Origin: Anomaloglossus baeobatrachus
Lineage: Eukaryota > Chordata > Amphibia > Anura > Aromobatidae
Length of the DNA: 64,000 nt
Assembly: GCF_048569485.1 (NCBI RefSeq)
Contig: NC_134357.1
Coordinates: 477,797,260 to 477,861,259, forward strand
Direction of reading: 5' to 3'
Shown here piece by piece: positions 55,111-64,000 of this stretch. How positions within the stretch are numbered: the stretch's first letter is position 1; each line of letters opens with the position of its first letter. The translations under genes were made by a program, and so were the position numbers. The notes under the pieces were generated by a model. That model worked only from the letters and a program-made list of their open reading frames with translations. It was not told where the DNA came from and searched no databases.

Positions 55111-55157
55111 ATACTTTTTTATAAAAATAAAATTGAATACAACTGTAGATTTCTTAC

Positions 55158-55285
55158 CGGTATGTTTGCAGAAGTCAAGCTGAGTCCTGTATGATCCTAT
55201 GTCGCGAGTGGAATATTCCGCTTCGAGGGACTCTCCAATAATCCACCGTTGTGCTTGCTCCAAGTTACAAATGAGCATAGAACTC
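55158..55285 (-). other. socs3: SOCS3 noncoding exon 1
   Basis: The donor GTAAGAA follows 55158, and a TATA box lies upstream, so transcription should start near 55280. The sequence (CTCATTTGTAACTTGGAGCA through CTTCTGCAAACATACCG) has no ATG leading into SOCS3. A 100-codon ORF over this area is accidental. Confidence 0.65.
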
Positions 55286-55305
55286 CATGAGATCACAGGC
55301 ACACT

Positions 55306-55312
55306 CTTTATA
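55306..55312 (-). promoter_or_regulatory. socs3: SOCS3 TATA box
   Basis: TATAAAG on the gene's strand within CACTATAAAGAGTG, about 150 bp upstream of the exon 1 donor. Confidence 0.7.
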
Positions 55313-55377
55313 GTGATCGAGGCTCGTACCTCCCCCCATTTCTTGCACACTCCCCTTCCCCATACGCAGCATTAGCA

Positions 55378-55402
55378 TTACAGGAAGAGCCTCTTCCAGG
55401 AA
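55378..55402 (-). promoter_or_regulatory. socs3: Paired STAT sites of the SOCS3 promoter
   Basis: TTCCTGGAA (55402-55394) and TTCCTGTAA (55386-55378) on the gene's strand, seven bases apart, 65-90 bp upstream of the TATA box. The first is a perfect TTCnnnGAA STAT palindrome; the second is a near match. Mammalian SOCS3 promoters carry a TTCCAGGAA STAT3 site and a weaker neighbour in the same place, which mediates cytokine feedback. Confidence 0.8.
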
Positions 55403-55409
55403 CAGGCCT

Positions 55410-55890
55410 GTATCATACACACAGCTCAATGTGATGGCAGGGGGCCAGATCCTGCCTCCCTATTCCTGGCAGGGCTCAGAGGTTTCTCCCATTCTCTAGT
55501 AGTCTTTCCTTCCAAGAATCACAAAGGACACACACACCGAGACCCTGACTACAGCCTGTCAATACTTTTCTGGAACTGTTATCATGAAAAAAAAATGTCG
55601 CTTTCTGGAAGATTTCTGCACAACAGAAGAAAAAAAGAAATCACAGGAAATTATTGCTACAAGTACAGATTATCAGTCGTTGCGGTGAAGGTTCTTTTTT
55701 CTTTGTAATTTTGCATGAACTACCCAATTCCTTTTTTTGGATCCCCTATGCGCAGCATTATTTTTCACATTTTTTTATTATAATTATTTCTACTTTTACA
55801 TTTTTTTATTTTGTTCTCATGAATTATGGCAATTCATATTTTTGCCGTTTTCTTAAAAAAAAAAAATTGACTTCAGTTGAAAAATGTGTC
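55410..55890. other. SOCS3 upstream region, nothing further recognised
   Basis: Probably distal promoter. Contains poly-A and poly-T runs near 55590 and 55765 but no assigned motif. Confidence 0.4.
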
Positions 55891-56493
55891 AAAAAGCAGC
55901 AAAAATGTATCAAAAGTACAACAAAAACACACAAGCCTCTGAGTACTTGGTGCAGAAATTTTCTGCATCAAATCTGCACCTTCTGGCAGAAAAACGCACC
56001 AAAAAACCCATGCATTTTTGGTGCTTTTTTTTGGTGCTTTTTTCTGCCAGATGGTGCAGAAGTTTCTGCAACCAAATACTCGTGTGTGCATAGCCTTTTG
56101 CTGTGTGCGCACGTCGTGTAATTTCATGCGTTTACGCTGCATATTGCACTGCAACGTAAACGCATGCGTCCTGCGTCCCCAGCACAATCTATGAAGATTG
56201 TGCATAATCCATCGGCACATTGCGTTTGAGAGCGCAGCGATTTGCATGCTGAAATTTTGATCCAAATCGCTGCGCTCAAGAAAGCAACATGTCACTTATT
56301 TGGTGCGATTTGGATGCAGCTCCCACTCTGTCTATGGGAGAGGCTGCATTCAGAGCGCATGAAATCGGCATCTATTCTGCAGACACACTGCATCCATTAC
56401 GCAGTGTTTCTGCAGCGATTTGAAGCGCATATGCACTCCGAAATCGCTGCAGATTTTTCAGCATGGACACTACGCAACATGTGCACATAGCCT

Positions 56494-57081
56494 AAAGGCT
56501 ACTTTACACACTGCGATATCGGTCCCGATATCGCTAGTGTGGGTACCCGCCCCCATCTGTTGCGCGACACAGGCATATCGCTGCCCGTGCCGCACAACAT
56601 CGCCCACAGCCGTCACACATACTTACCTGTCCGGCGACGTTGCTGTGACCGGCGAACCGCCTCCTTTCTAAGGGGGCGGTCCGTGCGGCGTCACAGCGAC
56701 GTCACTGAAACGTCACTGAACCGCCGCCCAATAGCAGCGGAGGGGCGGAGATGAGCGGGACGTAACATCCCGCCCACCTCCTTCCTTCCTCATAGCGGCC
56801 GGGAGGCAGGTAAGGGGAGCTTCCTCGCTCCTGCGGCGTCACACGCAGCGATGTGTGCTGCCGCAGGAACGAGGAACAACCTCGTTACTGCTGTAGTAAC
56901 GAGATTTGAGAATGGACCCCCGTGTCGCCGATTAGCGATTTTGCACGTTTTTGCAACGATGCAAAATCGCTTATCCATGTCACACGCAACGGCATCGCTA
57001 ATGCGGCCGGATGTGCGTCACGAATTCCGTGACCCCAACGACTCCGCATTAGCGATGTCGTAGCGTGTAAAGCCCGCTTTT
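56494..57081. mobile_element. ~590-bp MITE with GGCTACTTTACACACTGCG ends
   Basis: The left end AAAGGCTACTTTACACACTG and right end TAGCGTGTAAAGCCCGCTTT are inverted repeats. The GC-rich interior carries GTCACACATACTTACCTG and CGCCCAATAGCAGCGGAGG, shared with the copy at 57407. It is inserted in the GGCTATGTGCACA repeat. Confidence 0.82.
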
Positions 57082-57406
57082 GGCTATGCACACACGAGTA
57101 TTTGGTTGCAGAAATTTCTGCACCATCTGGCAGAAAAAACACCAAAAATATATGGGTTTTTTGGTGCATTTTCTGCCAGAAAGTGCAAATTTGATGCAGA
57201 AAATTTCTGCACCAAATATTCAGCGTGTGAACATACCTTAAGGCTATGCACACATGTTGAGTATTTGCAGGAATTTCTACACCTTCTGGCTAAAAAACGC
57301 ACCAAAAATACATGGATTTTTTTGGTGCGTTTTTCTGCCAGAAGGTGCAGATTTGCTGCAGAAAATTTCTGCAGCAAATAATCAATGTGGGAACATACCC
57401 TAAAGG

Positions 57407-57955
57407 GCACTTTACACAGCGATATCACTATCGATATCGCTAGCGAGCGTACCCGCCTCTTTTGGTTGTGCGTCTCGGGCAAATCGCTGCCCGTGGAGCA
57501 CAACATCGCTTACATCTGTCACACATACTTACCTGCCTAGCGACGTCGCTATGGCCGGTGAAAAGCCTCCTTTTTAAGGGGGAGGTTCGTGCGGCATCAC
57601 AGCGACGTCCCTAAGCGGCCGCCCAATAGAAGCGGAGGAGCAGAGATGAGCGGTACAAACATCCCACCCACCTCCTTCCTTCCGCATTGCGGGCGGCCGC
57701 AGGTAAGGTGATGTACCTCGTTCCTGGGGTGTCACACGTAGTGATGTGTGCTGCCGCAAGAACGACAAACAACCTGCGTCCTGCAACAGCAACGATAATC
57801 GGGAAAGGAACGACGCGTCAACAATCAACGATTAGGTAAGTAATTTTGATCGTTAACGGTCGTTCGTGCGTTTCACACGCAACAACGTCGTTAACGAGGC
57901 TGGATGTGCGTCACGAATTTGTAAGCGCATGAAATTACTCAACGTGCGCACATAG
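57407..57955. mobile_element. Second copy of the GC-rich MITE
   Basis: Begins AAAGGGCACTTTACACAGCG and shares the interior of the preceding MITE (ACATACTTACCTGCC, CGGCCGCCCAATAG, ATGTGTGCTGCCGCA). The right end is decayed near 57910-57955. The two copies differ by roughly 15-20% by eye, so both are old. Confidence 0.78.
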
Positions 57956-59265
57956 CCTTAGAGTATGTTTGCACGCTGATTATTTGCTGCAGAAATTTTC
58001 TGCGTCAAATGTGCACCTTTTGGCAGAAAGACGCACCAAAAAAACCCATGCATTTTTGGTGCTTTTTTGTGTTTCTTTCTGCCAGATGGTGCAGAAATTT
58101 CTGCATCCAAATACTCAATGTGTGCGCATGCTGAGAATTTGGTGCAGAAATTTTCTGCATCAAGTCTGCACCATCTGGCAGAAAAACGCAACAAAAAACG
58201 AGATGCGATTTTTGCCGCATTTTGGTGCCTTTTGATGCGTTTTTTTGCCATCCTTTTTTCATAATGAAGTCAATGGGTGGAAGGGCTAAAAAATGCAGGG
58301 AAAAATGCACCAAGATTTGACATGCTGCAGTTTATTTCCAAACCAAATCTGCAAGGAGAAAAAAAAGCAACGTGCGCACAGCACTTCAGATTTCACTTTG
58401 CTGGTTTCAGGATTTGCAGATTTGTGACAAAACTGCACCAAAAATGCATCAAAAACGCAGCGTACGTACACAGCCTTAGGCTATGTGCGCATGCTGAATA
58501 TTTGGAGCAGAAATTTTCTGCATCTTCTAGTAGAAAAACACACCAAAAAACAAGACTTTTTTGCCGCATTTAAGAGCGTTTTTTGTGCCATGTGCTTTTT
58601 ATAATGAAGTCAATGGATGGAAGGGCAGAAAAACGCAGGGGAAATTGCACCAAGAATTGACATTCTGCAGTTTATTTTCTGCACCAAATCTGCAATGAAA
58701 AAAAAGCAACGTGTGCACAGCACTTCAGACTTCTCATTAACTTTGCTGGCATAAGGATAGACATGCAGATTTGGGGCAAAATTGCATAAAAAACGCATCA
58801 TCTGGCAAAAAAAAACCCACATGGGTTTCTTGGTGCGTTTTTCTGCCAGAAGGTGCTGAAATGGTGTAGAAATGTCTGCAACCAAATACTCGATGTGTGC
58901 GTATAGCCTTACGGAGTGTGCACACACTGAGTATTTGGTGCAAACATTTTCTGCATCAAATCTGCATCTTCTGGCAGAAAAACGCACCAAAAAACCTGTG
59001 TGTTTTTTGGTGCATTTTTTTTGCCATGTATTTTTCATATGAAGTCAATGGGTGAGAGTGCTGAAAAACGAATGAGAAAAACGCACCAAGAACTGACATG
59101 CTGCAGTTTTTTTCCTGAACCAAATCTGCAAGGAAAAAATAAGCAACGTGCGCACAACACTTCAGAATTCTCATTGACTTTGCTGGCATCAGGATAGGCA
59201 TGTAGATATGTGACAAAACTACACCAAAAAACGCATAAAAAACGCAGTGGGCACAAAGCCTTAGG

Positions 59266-60662
59266 CCTTGTGTGCACGTTGCGTTTTTTTCATGCGTTTC
59301 CGCAGCGTTTTGAGCTGCAGCGTTTTAATGCAAAATTGCATGCGTTTTGATTTCCAGCAAAGTCTATGGGAAATAGGGATTTATTGTGCGTACAATTCTT
59401 TTAAAAACGCAGCGTTTTAGTTGCCTAAAATTTGTCAAGATCTCAGCGTTCAAAGAAGCAACATGTCAATTGTTTTTGCCTTTTTGGCAGCGTTTTGCTA
59501 ACATTGAAGTCAATGAGAATTTTCAAAACGCATCCTAAGACCTCTTTTACACGTCCGTGAAAAACCACGCACGTTTTTCACGGACGTGTCAAAGGTGCGT
59601 TTTGCCCTCCGTGAGCTGTGTTTATGGCACACGTGTGTTCTCCGTGTGTTATCTGTGATAACACACGGAAAACGGGAACTTTCTGCTCACCTGTCCCTGG
59701 CGTCGCTGTCCGTGGTGCTGATCTTCAGTCTCCGGTCCTGCCGACTCCCCGCTGCTGCCGCTTCCGCCGCAGTGAAGTGAATATGAAATGAGCATAATGA
59801 GCGGCGGTCGGAAGCAAGTGACAGCAGCGGCAGAGACAGCAGGGCTGGAGAAGATGAGTAAAGTTTTTTTATTATTTTCTCAGACATGTGTTTTCTCCGG
59901 CGCATGACACACGGAACACCTCCGTGTGGTCCGTTTGCGTTCCGTGTGACACCCGTGATGCCTGAGAAAAATGGACATGTCTACGTGTGGAGCACACGGA
60001 CACACGTATGCTCCACACGTACACACGGTCCATGGCAGAACACACACGTGAGCGCAGACTCATTGATTTTAATGGGTCTACGTGTGCCCGTGTCTCCGGT
60101 ACGTGAGGAAACGGACCAAACACGTACCGGAGACACGGACGTGTGAAAGAGGCCTAAAAGAAATTTCTAGCGTTTTACATGCTTTTTTGATGCTAAACAC
60201 AGGCTTTTTGTCAAAATCAAAGCATGCGTTTTTGGCATTATAGTGAGGTCAAGAGGTTTCCATTTGCCATCACATCCATTCTGACTTTAAGAAATGAGTC
60301 AAGCAATACTTTTACTTTATTTTGAATATAATTATTAAATCACATTAATCATTTTTGGAAAATTAACATTATAGTGTTTGATTTATCTGTTACTATTTTT
60401 TATTTTTATTTTTTTTCATTTTTTTCCTACTGTTTGAATGTTCAAACTTTATTTAGTTGTATATTTGTATTGAAAACGCATCTCAATTTAAGCACTGAAA
60501 ATGCATGTAAAACGCGGTCAAAACGCGGCAAAAACGCTATAAAAACGCATGCATATTTCCAGCATTTATGTGGTCAAAACCAAATTTGACAATGACAAAT
60601 TCTGCCAAAGGATGCGTTCATTTCTGCAACTTACTGAATGCAACATGCGCACATGGTGGCCT
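59266..60662. mobile_element. Foldback element with TAAGGCC(T/A)...TGTGCGCA ends, split by a MITE
   Basis: The left end TTAGGCCTTGTGTGCACGTTGCG and right end CAACATGCGCACATGGTGGCCTTA are inverted repeats, and AAAACGC/GCGTTTT blocks fill both arms. A second MITE (59539-60154) lies inside. No coding frame. Confidence 0.7.
59539..60154. mobile_element. 616-bp MITE with TAA target duplication
   Basis: The ends GACCTCTTTTACACGTCCGTG and CACGGACGTGTGAAAGAGGCC are flanked by TAA (59536-59538 and 60155-60157). The ACGTCCGTG core and CGTACCGGAGA blocks are shared with the intron 6 MITE at 24187-25238, so they are related PIF/Harbinger-type families. Confidence 0.82.
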
Positions 60663-60717
60663 TATAGTCTCATTATTAGCATTTTTAACATTCTTGGTTG
60701 TTCGTAGGCATTTATTA

Positions 60718-62370
60718 CAGTGATATGAAAAAGTTTGGGCACCCCTATTAATGTTAACATTTTTTCTTTACAACAATTTGGGTTTTTGCAACAGCTATTT
60801 CTGTTTCATATATCTAATAACTGATGGACTGTGTAATATTTCTGGATTAAAATGAGGTTTATTGTACTAACAGAAAATGTGCAATCCGCATTTAAACGAA
60901 ATTTGTCCGGTGCAAAAGTATGGGCACCCTTATCAATTTCTTGATTTGAACACTCCTCTAACTACTTGTTACTGACTTACTAAAGCACTAAATTGGTTTT
61001 GTAACCTCATTGAGCTTTGACCTTCATAGGCAGGTGTATCCAATCATGAGAAAAGGTATTTAAGGTGGCCACTTGCAAGTTGTTCTCCTATTTGAATCTC
61101 CTATGAAGAGTGGCATCATGGGCTCCTCAAAACAACTCTCAAAATGATCTGAAAACAAATATTATTCAACATAGTTGTTCAGGGGAAGGATACAAAAAGT
61201 AGTCTCAGAGATTTAAACTGTCAGTTTCCACTGTGAGGAACATAGTAAGGAAATGGAAGAACACAGGTACAGTTCTTGTTAAGCCCAGAAGTGTCAGGCC
61301 AAGAAAAATATCAGAAAGGCAGAGAAGAAGAATGGTGAGAACAGTCAAGAACAATCCACAGACCACCTCCAAAGACCTGCAGCATCATCCTGCTGCAGAT
61401 GGTGTCAATGTGCATTGGTCAAAAATACAGTGCACGTTGCACAAGGAGAAGCTGTATGGGAGAGTTATGCGAAAGAAGCCGTTTGTGCAAGCACGCCACA
61501 AACAGAGTCGCCTGAGGTATGCAAAAGCACATTTGGACAAGCCAGTTACATTTTGGAAGAAGGTCCTGTGGACTGATGAAACAAAGATTGAGTTGTTTGG
61601 TCATACAAAAAGGCGTTATGCATGGAGGCAAAAAAAACATGGCATTCCAAGAAAAGCACTTGCTACCCACAGTAAAATTTGGTGGAGGTTCCATCATGCT
61701 TTGGGGCTGTGTGGCCAATGCCGGCACGGGGAATCTTGTTAAAGTTGAGGGTCGCATGGATTCAACTCAGTATCAGCAGATTCCTGACAATAATGTGCAA
61801 GAATCAGTGACGAAGTTGAAGTTACGCAGGGGATGGATATTTCAGCAAGACAATGATCCAAAACACCGTTCCAAATCTACTCAGGCATTCATGCAGAGGA
61901 ACAATTACAATGTTCTGGAATGGCCATCCCAGTCCCCAGACCTGAATATCATTGAAAATCTGTGGGATGATTTGAAGCGTGCTGTCCATGCTCGGCGACC
62001 GTCAAACTTAACTGAACTGGAATTGTTTTGTAAACAGGAATGGTCAAATATACCTTCATCCAGGATCCAGGAACTCATTAAAAGCTACAGGAAGCGTCTA
62101 GAGGCTGTTATTTTTGCAAAAGGAGGATCTGCAAAATATTAATGTCATTTTTATGTTGAGGTGCCCATACCTTTGCACCGGTCAAATTTTGTTTAAATGC
62201 GGATTGCACATTTTCTGTTAGTACAATAAACCTCATTTCAATCCAGAAATATTACTCAGTCCATCAGTTATTAGATATATGAAACTGAAATAGCTGTTGC
62301 AAAAACCCAAATTGTTATAAAGAAAAAAGGTTAACATTAATAAGGGTGCCCAAACTTTTTCATATGACTG
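60718..62370 (+). mobile_element. Nearly complete Tc1-like transposon with long terminal repeats
   Basis: 1,653 bp between TA duplicates (60716-60717 and 62371-62372). The terminal repeats begin CAGTGATATGAAAAAGTTTG and (inverted) CAGTCATATGAAAAAGTTTG, and extend about 215-235 bp with few mismatches, to GTATGGGCACC on both sides. It carries one transposase gene with a few breaks. Confidence 0.95.
61118..62142 (+). pseudogene. Tc1 transposase, recently inactivated
   Basis: DDE transposase of about 340 aa. N-terminus MGSSKQLSK, helix-turn-helix FKLSVSTVRNIVRKWK, the hook linker SVRPRKISERQRRR, and the second DNA-binding part HKEKLYGRVMRKKPF. The catalytic triad is intact: Asp in LWTDETKIELFGH, Asp in QQDNDPKHRSKS, Glu in LNIIENLWDDLKRAV. 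The C-terminus is LEAVIFAKGGSAKY. Breaks: a frame change near 61141, a TAG at 61200, and a frame change in the A-run near 61630 (between YAWRQKK and AFQEKHLLPTVKFGGGS). Catalytic residues survive, so inactivation is fairly recent. Confidence 0.93.
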
Positions 62371-62372
62371 TA

Positions 62373-63280
62373 TGATAGCAGCACATGACGTTCCTGTGTG
62401 GTCACAGATGGCGGTATTCGGTATGATGTTGGCAGTGAGCAGGTTAATGGCAGCACGTCGCCGGCTGGCATTGCTGTTTTTGTAGCTTGTGTGCAGGATG
62501 TACGTCCCCGTCTCTCACGTGTCTGCGCGTGTGTCTGTACTGTAACTATACAAACACACGCCGCACTTCTGGGAACCGGGGCTCTGAAAAACACAGCTGC
62601 TGCCTCTTCAGGTGAAATGCAAACCATGTGTTATGGGCTGCAGGCGCGGCGGTGGACGGCAGCGGACGGCCCATCCTAAGCTCAGATTTGGCATCGTGTT
62701 GTAAAACCGTAGAGAAAACACTTTCATTAAAAAAAATAAAATATGAGTGAATAGGCCTCAGTGTGTTGGCACGGGGTGGAGGAGGGGACAGCCCCAGCGC
62801 TCACGGCCTCGGATAAACTTTATGTACGCGCAATCGGAAAAAATGTTAATGAGAAGTAGGAAAACATTGACGTGACGTGAGGGAGCTCCACATTCCTAAA
62901 ACACTCCCCGAATGTTTGGCGCCGCCATCACTCTTGGTTTTGCTGCGTATTACAATTTTTGGAAACATAATGACACTGGATTGGCGCTGAGGTATAAAGT
63001 GCTCGTGTCATAGGGCAACTGGCGCCAGAGTATTTAGCCCATTAGGACCCATGGTGCACATTGGCAGGAGCCCTCACCACTATGGGGGCCCAGTATCTGA
63101 TGTCGAACCATCGCTTCCCTCATTCATTTTTCCTCAAATTTACTCTTGAAGAAAGGGTTCTCCCTAACTAGGCCACATTACCTCATGTATGAGGGTATCT
63201 AAGGGTTACTAGTGTCCTAAACCTCCTACTTATGTCATTTTACATTCACCACGCCAGGGCTGATGAAAAACTCTGTGTTT
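62373..63280. other. Intergenic, no recognised feature
   Basis: Unique-looking sequence upstream of SOCS3 with a CpG-containing patch at 62480-62680. PGS1, the next gene in mammals, is not visible. Confidence 0.4.
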
Positions 63281-63284
63281 GTCA

Positions 63285-64000
63285 AAGCCGTCACCCAGCT
63301 TTCCCAGTTTCCCACACATCCAGTTCTGTTAGTTTCCAACTACTCTTTCAGTTCAGAAAAAGGGTAAAGATGCAGTTGTGACGGCCATATTGGTTTGTCA
63401 CCCAGCTTTCCAGTCACCTAAATGTCTAGTTATGTCCTTTTATATCCAACTCTCTCCTATTTAGCATTTTTATTAATAGTTCAGGAAAAGCTGACCTTGT
63501 AAAGGCAGTAGCATCAGCCTTATTCACTTGTCACCCAGCTTTTCCTGGTTTCCTACACATCCAGTTCTGTTAGTTTCCATCACTACTCTTTCACTTTCAG
63601 AAAAAGGGTATAGATTCAGTTGTGACGGCCATATTGGCTTGTCACCCAGCTTTCCAGTCACCTACATGACTAGTTATGTCCTTTTGTATCCATCTATCTC
63701 ATATTTAGCTTTTGTTTTATTATTCACAGTTATCAGCCCTTGGAGAGGCAGTAATATCAGCCTTATTGGCTTGTCACCCAGCTTTCCAGTCACCTACATG
63801 ACTAGTTATGTCCTTTTGTATCCATCTATCTCATATTTAGCTTTTTTTTTTTTTTTTTTAATGGTTCAAGAAAAGCTGGGAATCAGCCCTTGTAGAGGCA
63901 GTAGTGTGAGCCTTATTGCCTTGTCATCCAGCTTACCCATTTTCCCACAGATGTAGTTCTGTTAGTTTCCATCACTACTCTTTCACTTCAGAAAAAGTAT
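63285..64000. repeat. Two-unit higher-order tandem repeat, about 243 bp
   Basis: Starts of GTCACCCAGCTTT recur near 63291, 63398, 63530, 63641 and 63773, spaced 107, 132, 111 and 132 bp. Two alternating units are visible: A (CACATCCAGTTCTGTTAGTT, AGAAAAAGGGTA) and B (CAGTCACCTACATGACTAGT, AAAAGCTG...GGCAGTA). The array runs off the end of the window. Confidence 0.88.

Larger units (their letters stand above)
53013..55157 (-). other. socs3: SOCS3 intron 1
   Basis: Bounded by donor CCG|GTAAGAA (minus strand, exon ends at 55158) and acceptor TTTTTTATTACAG (exon resumes at 53012). SOCS3 genes have one intron in the 5' UTR. It contains a 21-bp repeat at 53086-53172 (ATATGGGGAGCTGTATGGCAG, four copies) and long AT-rich repeats. 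Sequence 53175-53640 is otherwise unremarkable. Confidence 0.75.
55900..59265. repeat. MITE cluster built on TTTGGTGCAGAAATTTTCTG units
   Basis: At least six partial units, near 55930-56065, 57095-57235, 57245-57400, 57960-58240, 58480-58600 and 58790-58990, share GAGTATTTGGTGCAGAAATT, TTCTGCATCAAATCTGCACC and TTCTGGCAGAAAAACGCACC. Many are back to back in inverted orientation, bordered by GGCTATGTGCGCACAC-type ends. A separate palindrome on AAATCGCTGCGCTC lies at 56102-56490. Two larger MITEs are inserted. No genuine gene: the ORFs are Cys/His/Phe-rich shadows. Confidence 0.8.

Noticed and set aside
55048-55350. 100-codon minus-strand ORF over the SOCS3 promoter
   Set aside because: It spans the noncoding exon 1, its donor site and AT-rich intron sequence; accidental.

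Overview
The window looks like nuclear DNA from an amphibian, most likely a frog. It carries three host genes in the order and orientation of the vertebrate block BIRC5 (+), THA1 (-), SOCS3 (-), which is human 17q25. These genes sit in very repeat-rich DNA with DIRS elements, Ty3/Gypsy chromoviruses, Tc1 transposons, TTAA-flanked foldbacks and TWA-flanked MITEs, a mixture typical of anuran genomes. Less than 4% of the window is host coding or recognisable regulatory sequence.

Layout. 1-2765: BIRC5 (survivin) exons 2-4 with a poly(A) signal; the first three bases fit the end of exon 1. 2766-22976: intergenic DNA dominated by one nested stack: an old Tc1 transposon split by a TTAA-flanked (piggyBac-like) element, itself split by a DIRS retrotransposon, which in turn holds a young LTR element with a gag-like gene and a hAT element full of minisatellites. 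22977-34244: all seven coding exons of the PLP enzyme threonine aldolase (THA1). Its intron 3 has swollen to 7.4 kb with a second, non-coding DIRS derivative, MITEs and minisatellites; intron 6 holds a foldback MITE with a SINE in one arm. 34.7 kb: two ZNF143/SBS-type motifs mark a likely THA1 promoter. 35.5-41.3 kb: a whole-looking, very young Ty3/Gypsy chromovirus with 785-bp LTRs. 41.6-51.5 kb: a solo LTR, a truncated Tc1, an internally deleted mariner-like element, a 33-bp minisatellite and a long ACATAC-type satellite. 51.5-55.4 kb: SOCS3, with its coding exon, an intron filled by an AT-rich satellite, a noncoding first exon, a TATA box and a pair of STAT sites. 55.9-60.7 kb: a cluster of interleaved MITEs. 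60.7-62.4 kb: a third, nearly complete Tc1. 63.3-64.0 kb: a two-unit higher-order tandem repeat.

The three host genes do not form a pathway: survivin acts in mitosis and apoptosis, THA1 in amino-acid catabolism, and SOCS3 in JAK/STAT feedback. They are linked by ancient synteny. No new gene system was found. The most unusual content is structural: the five-family nested insertion, a DIRS shell filled with purine-biased minisatellite, a recent LTR element that keeps a gag-like frame but shows no pol, and a SOCS3 without the mammalian PEST insertion.
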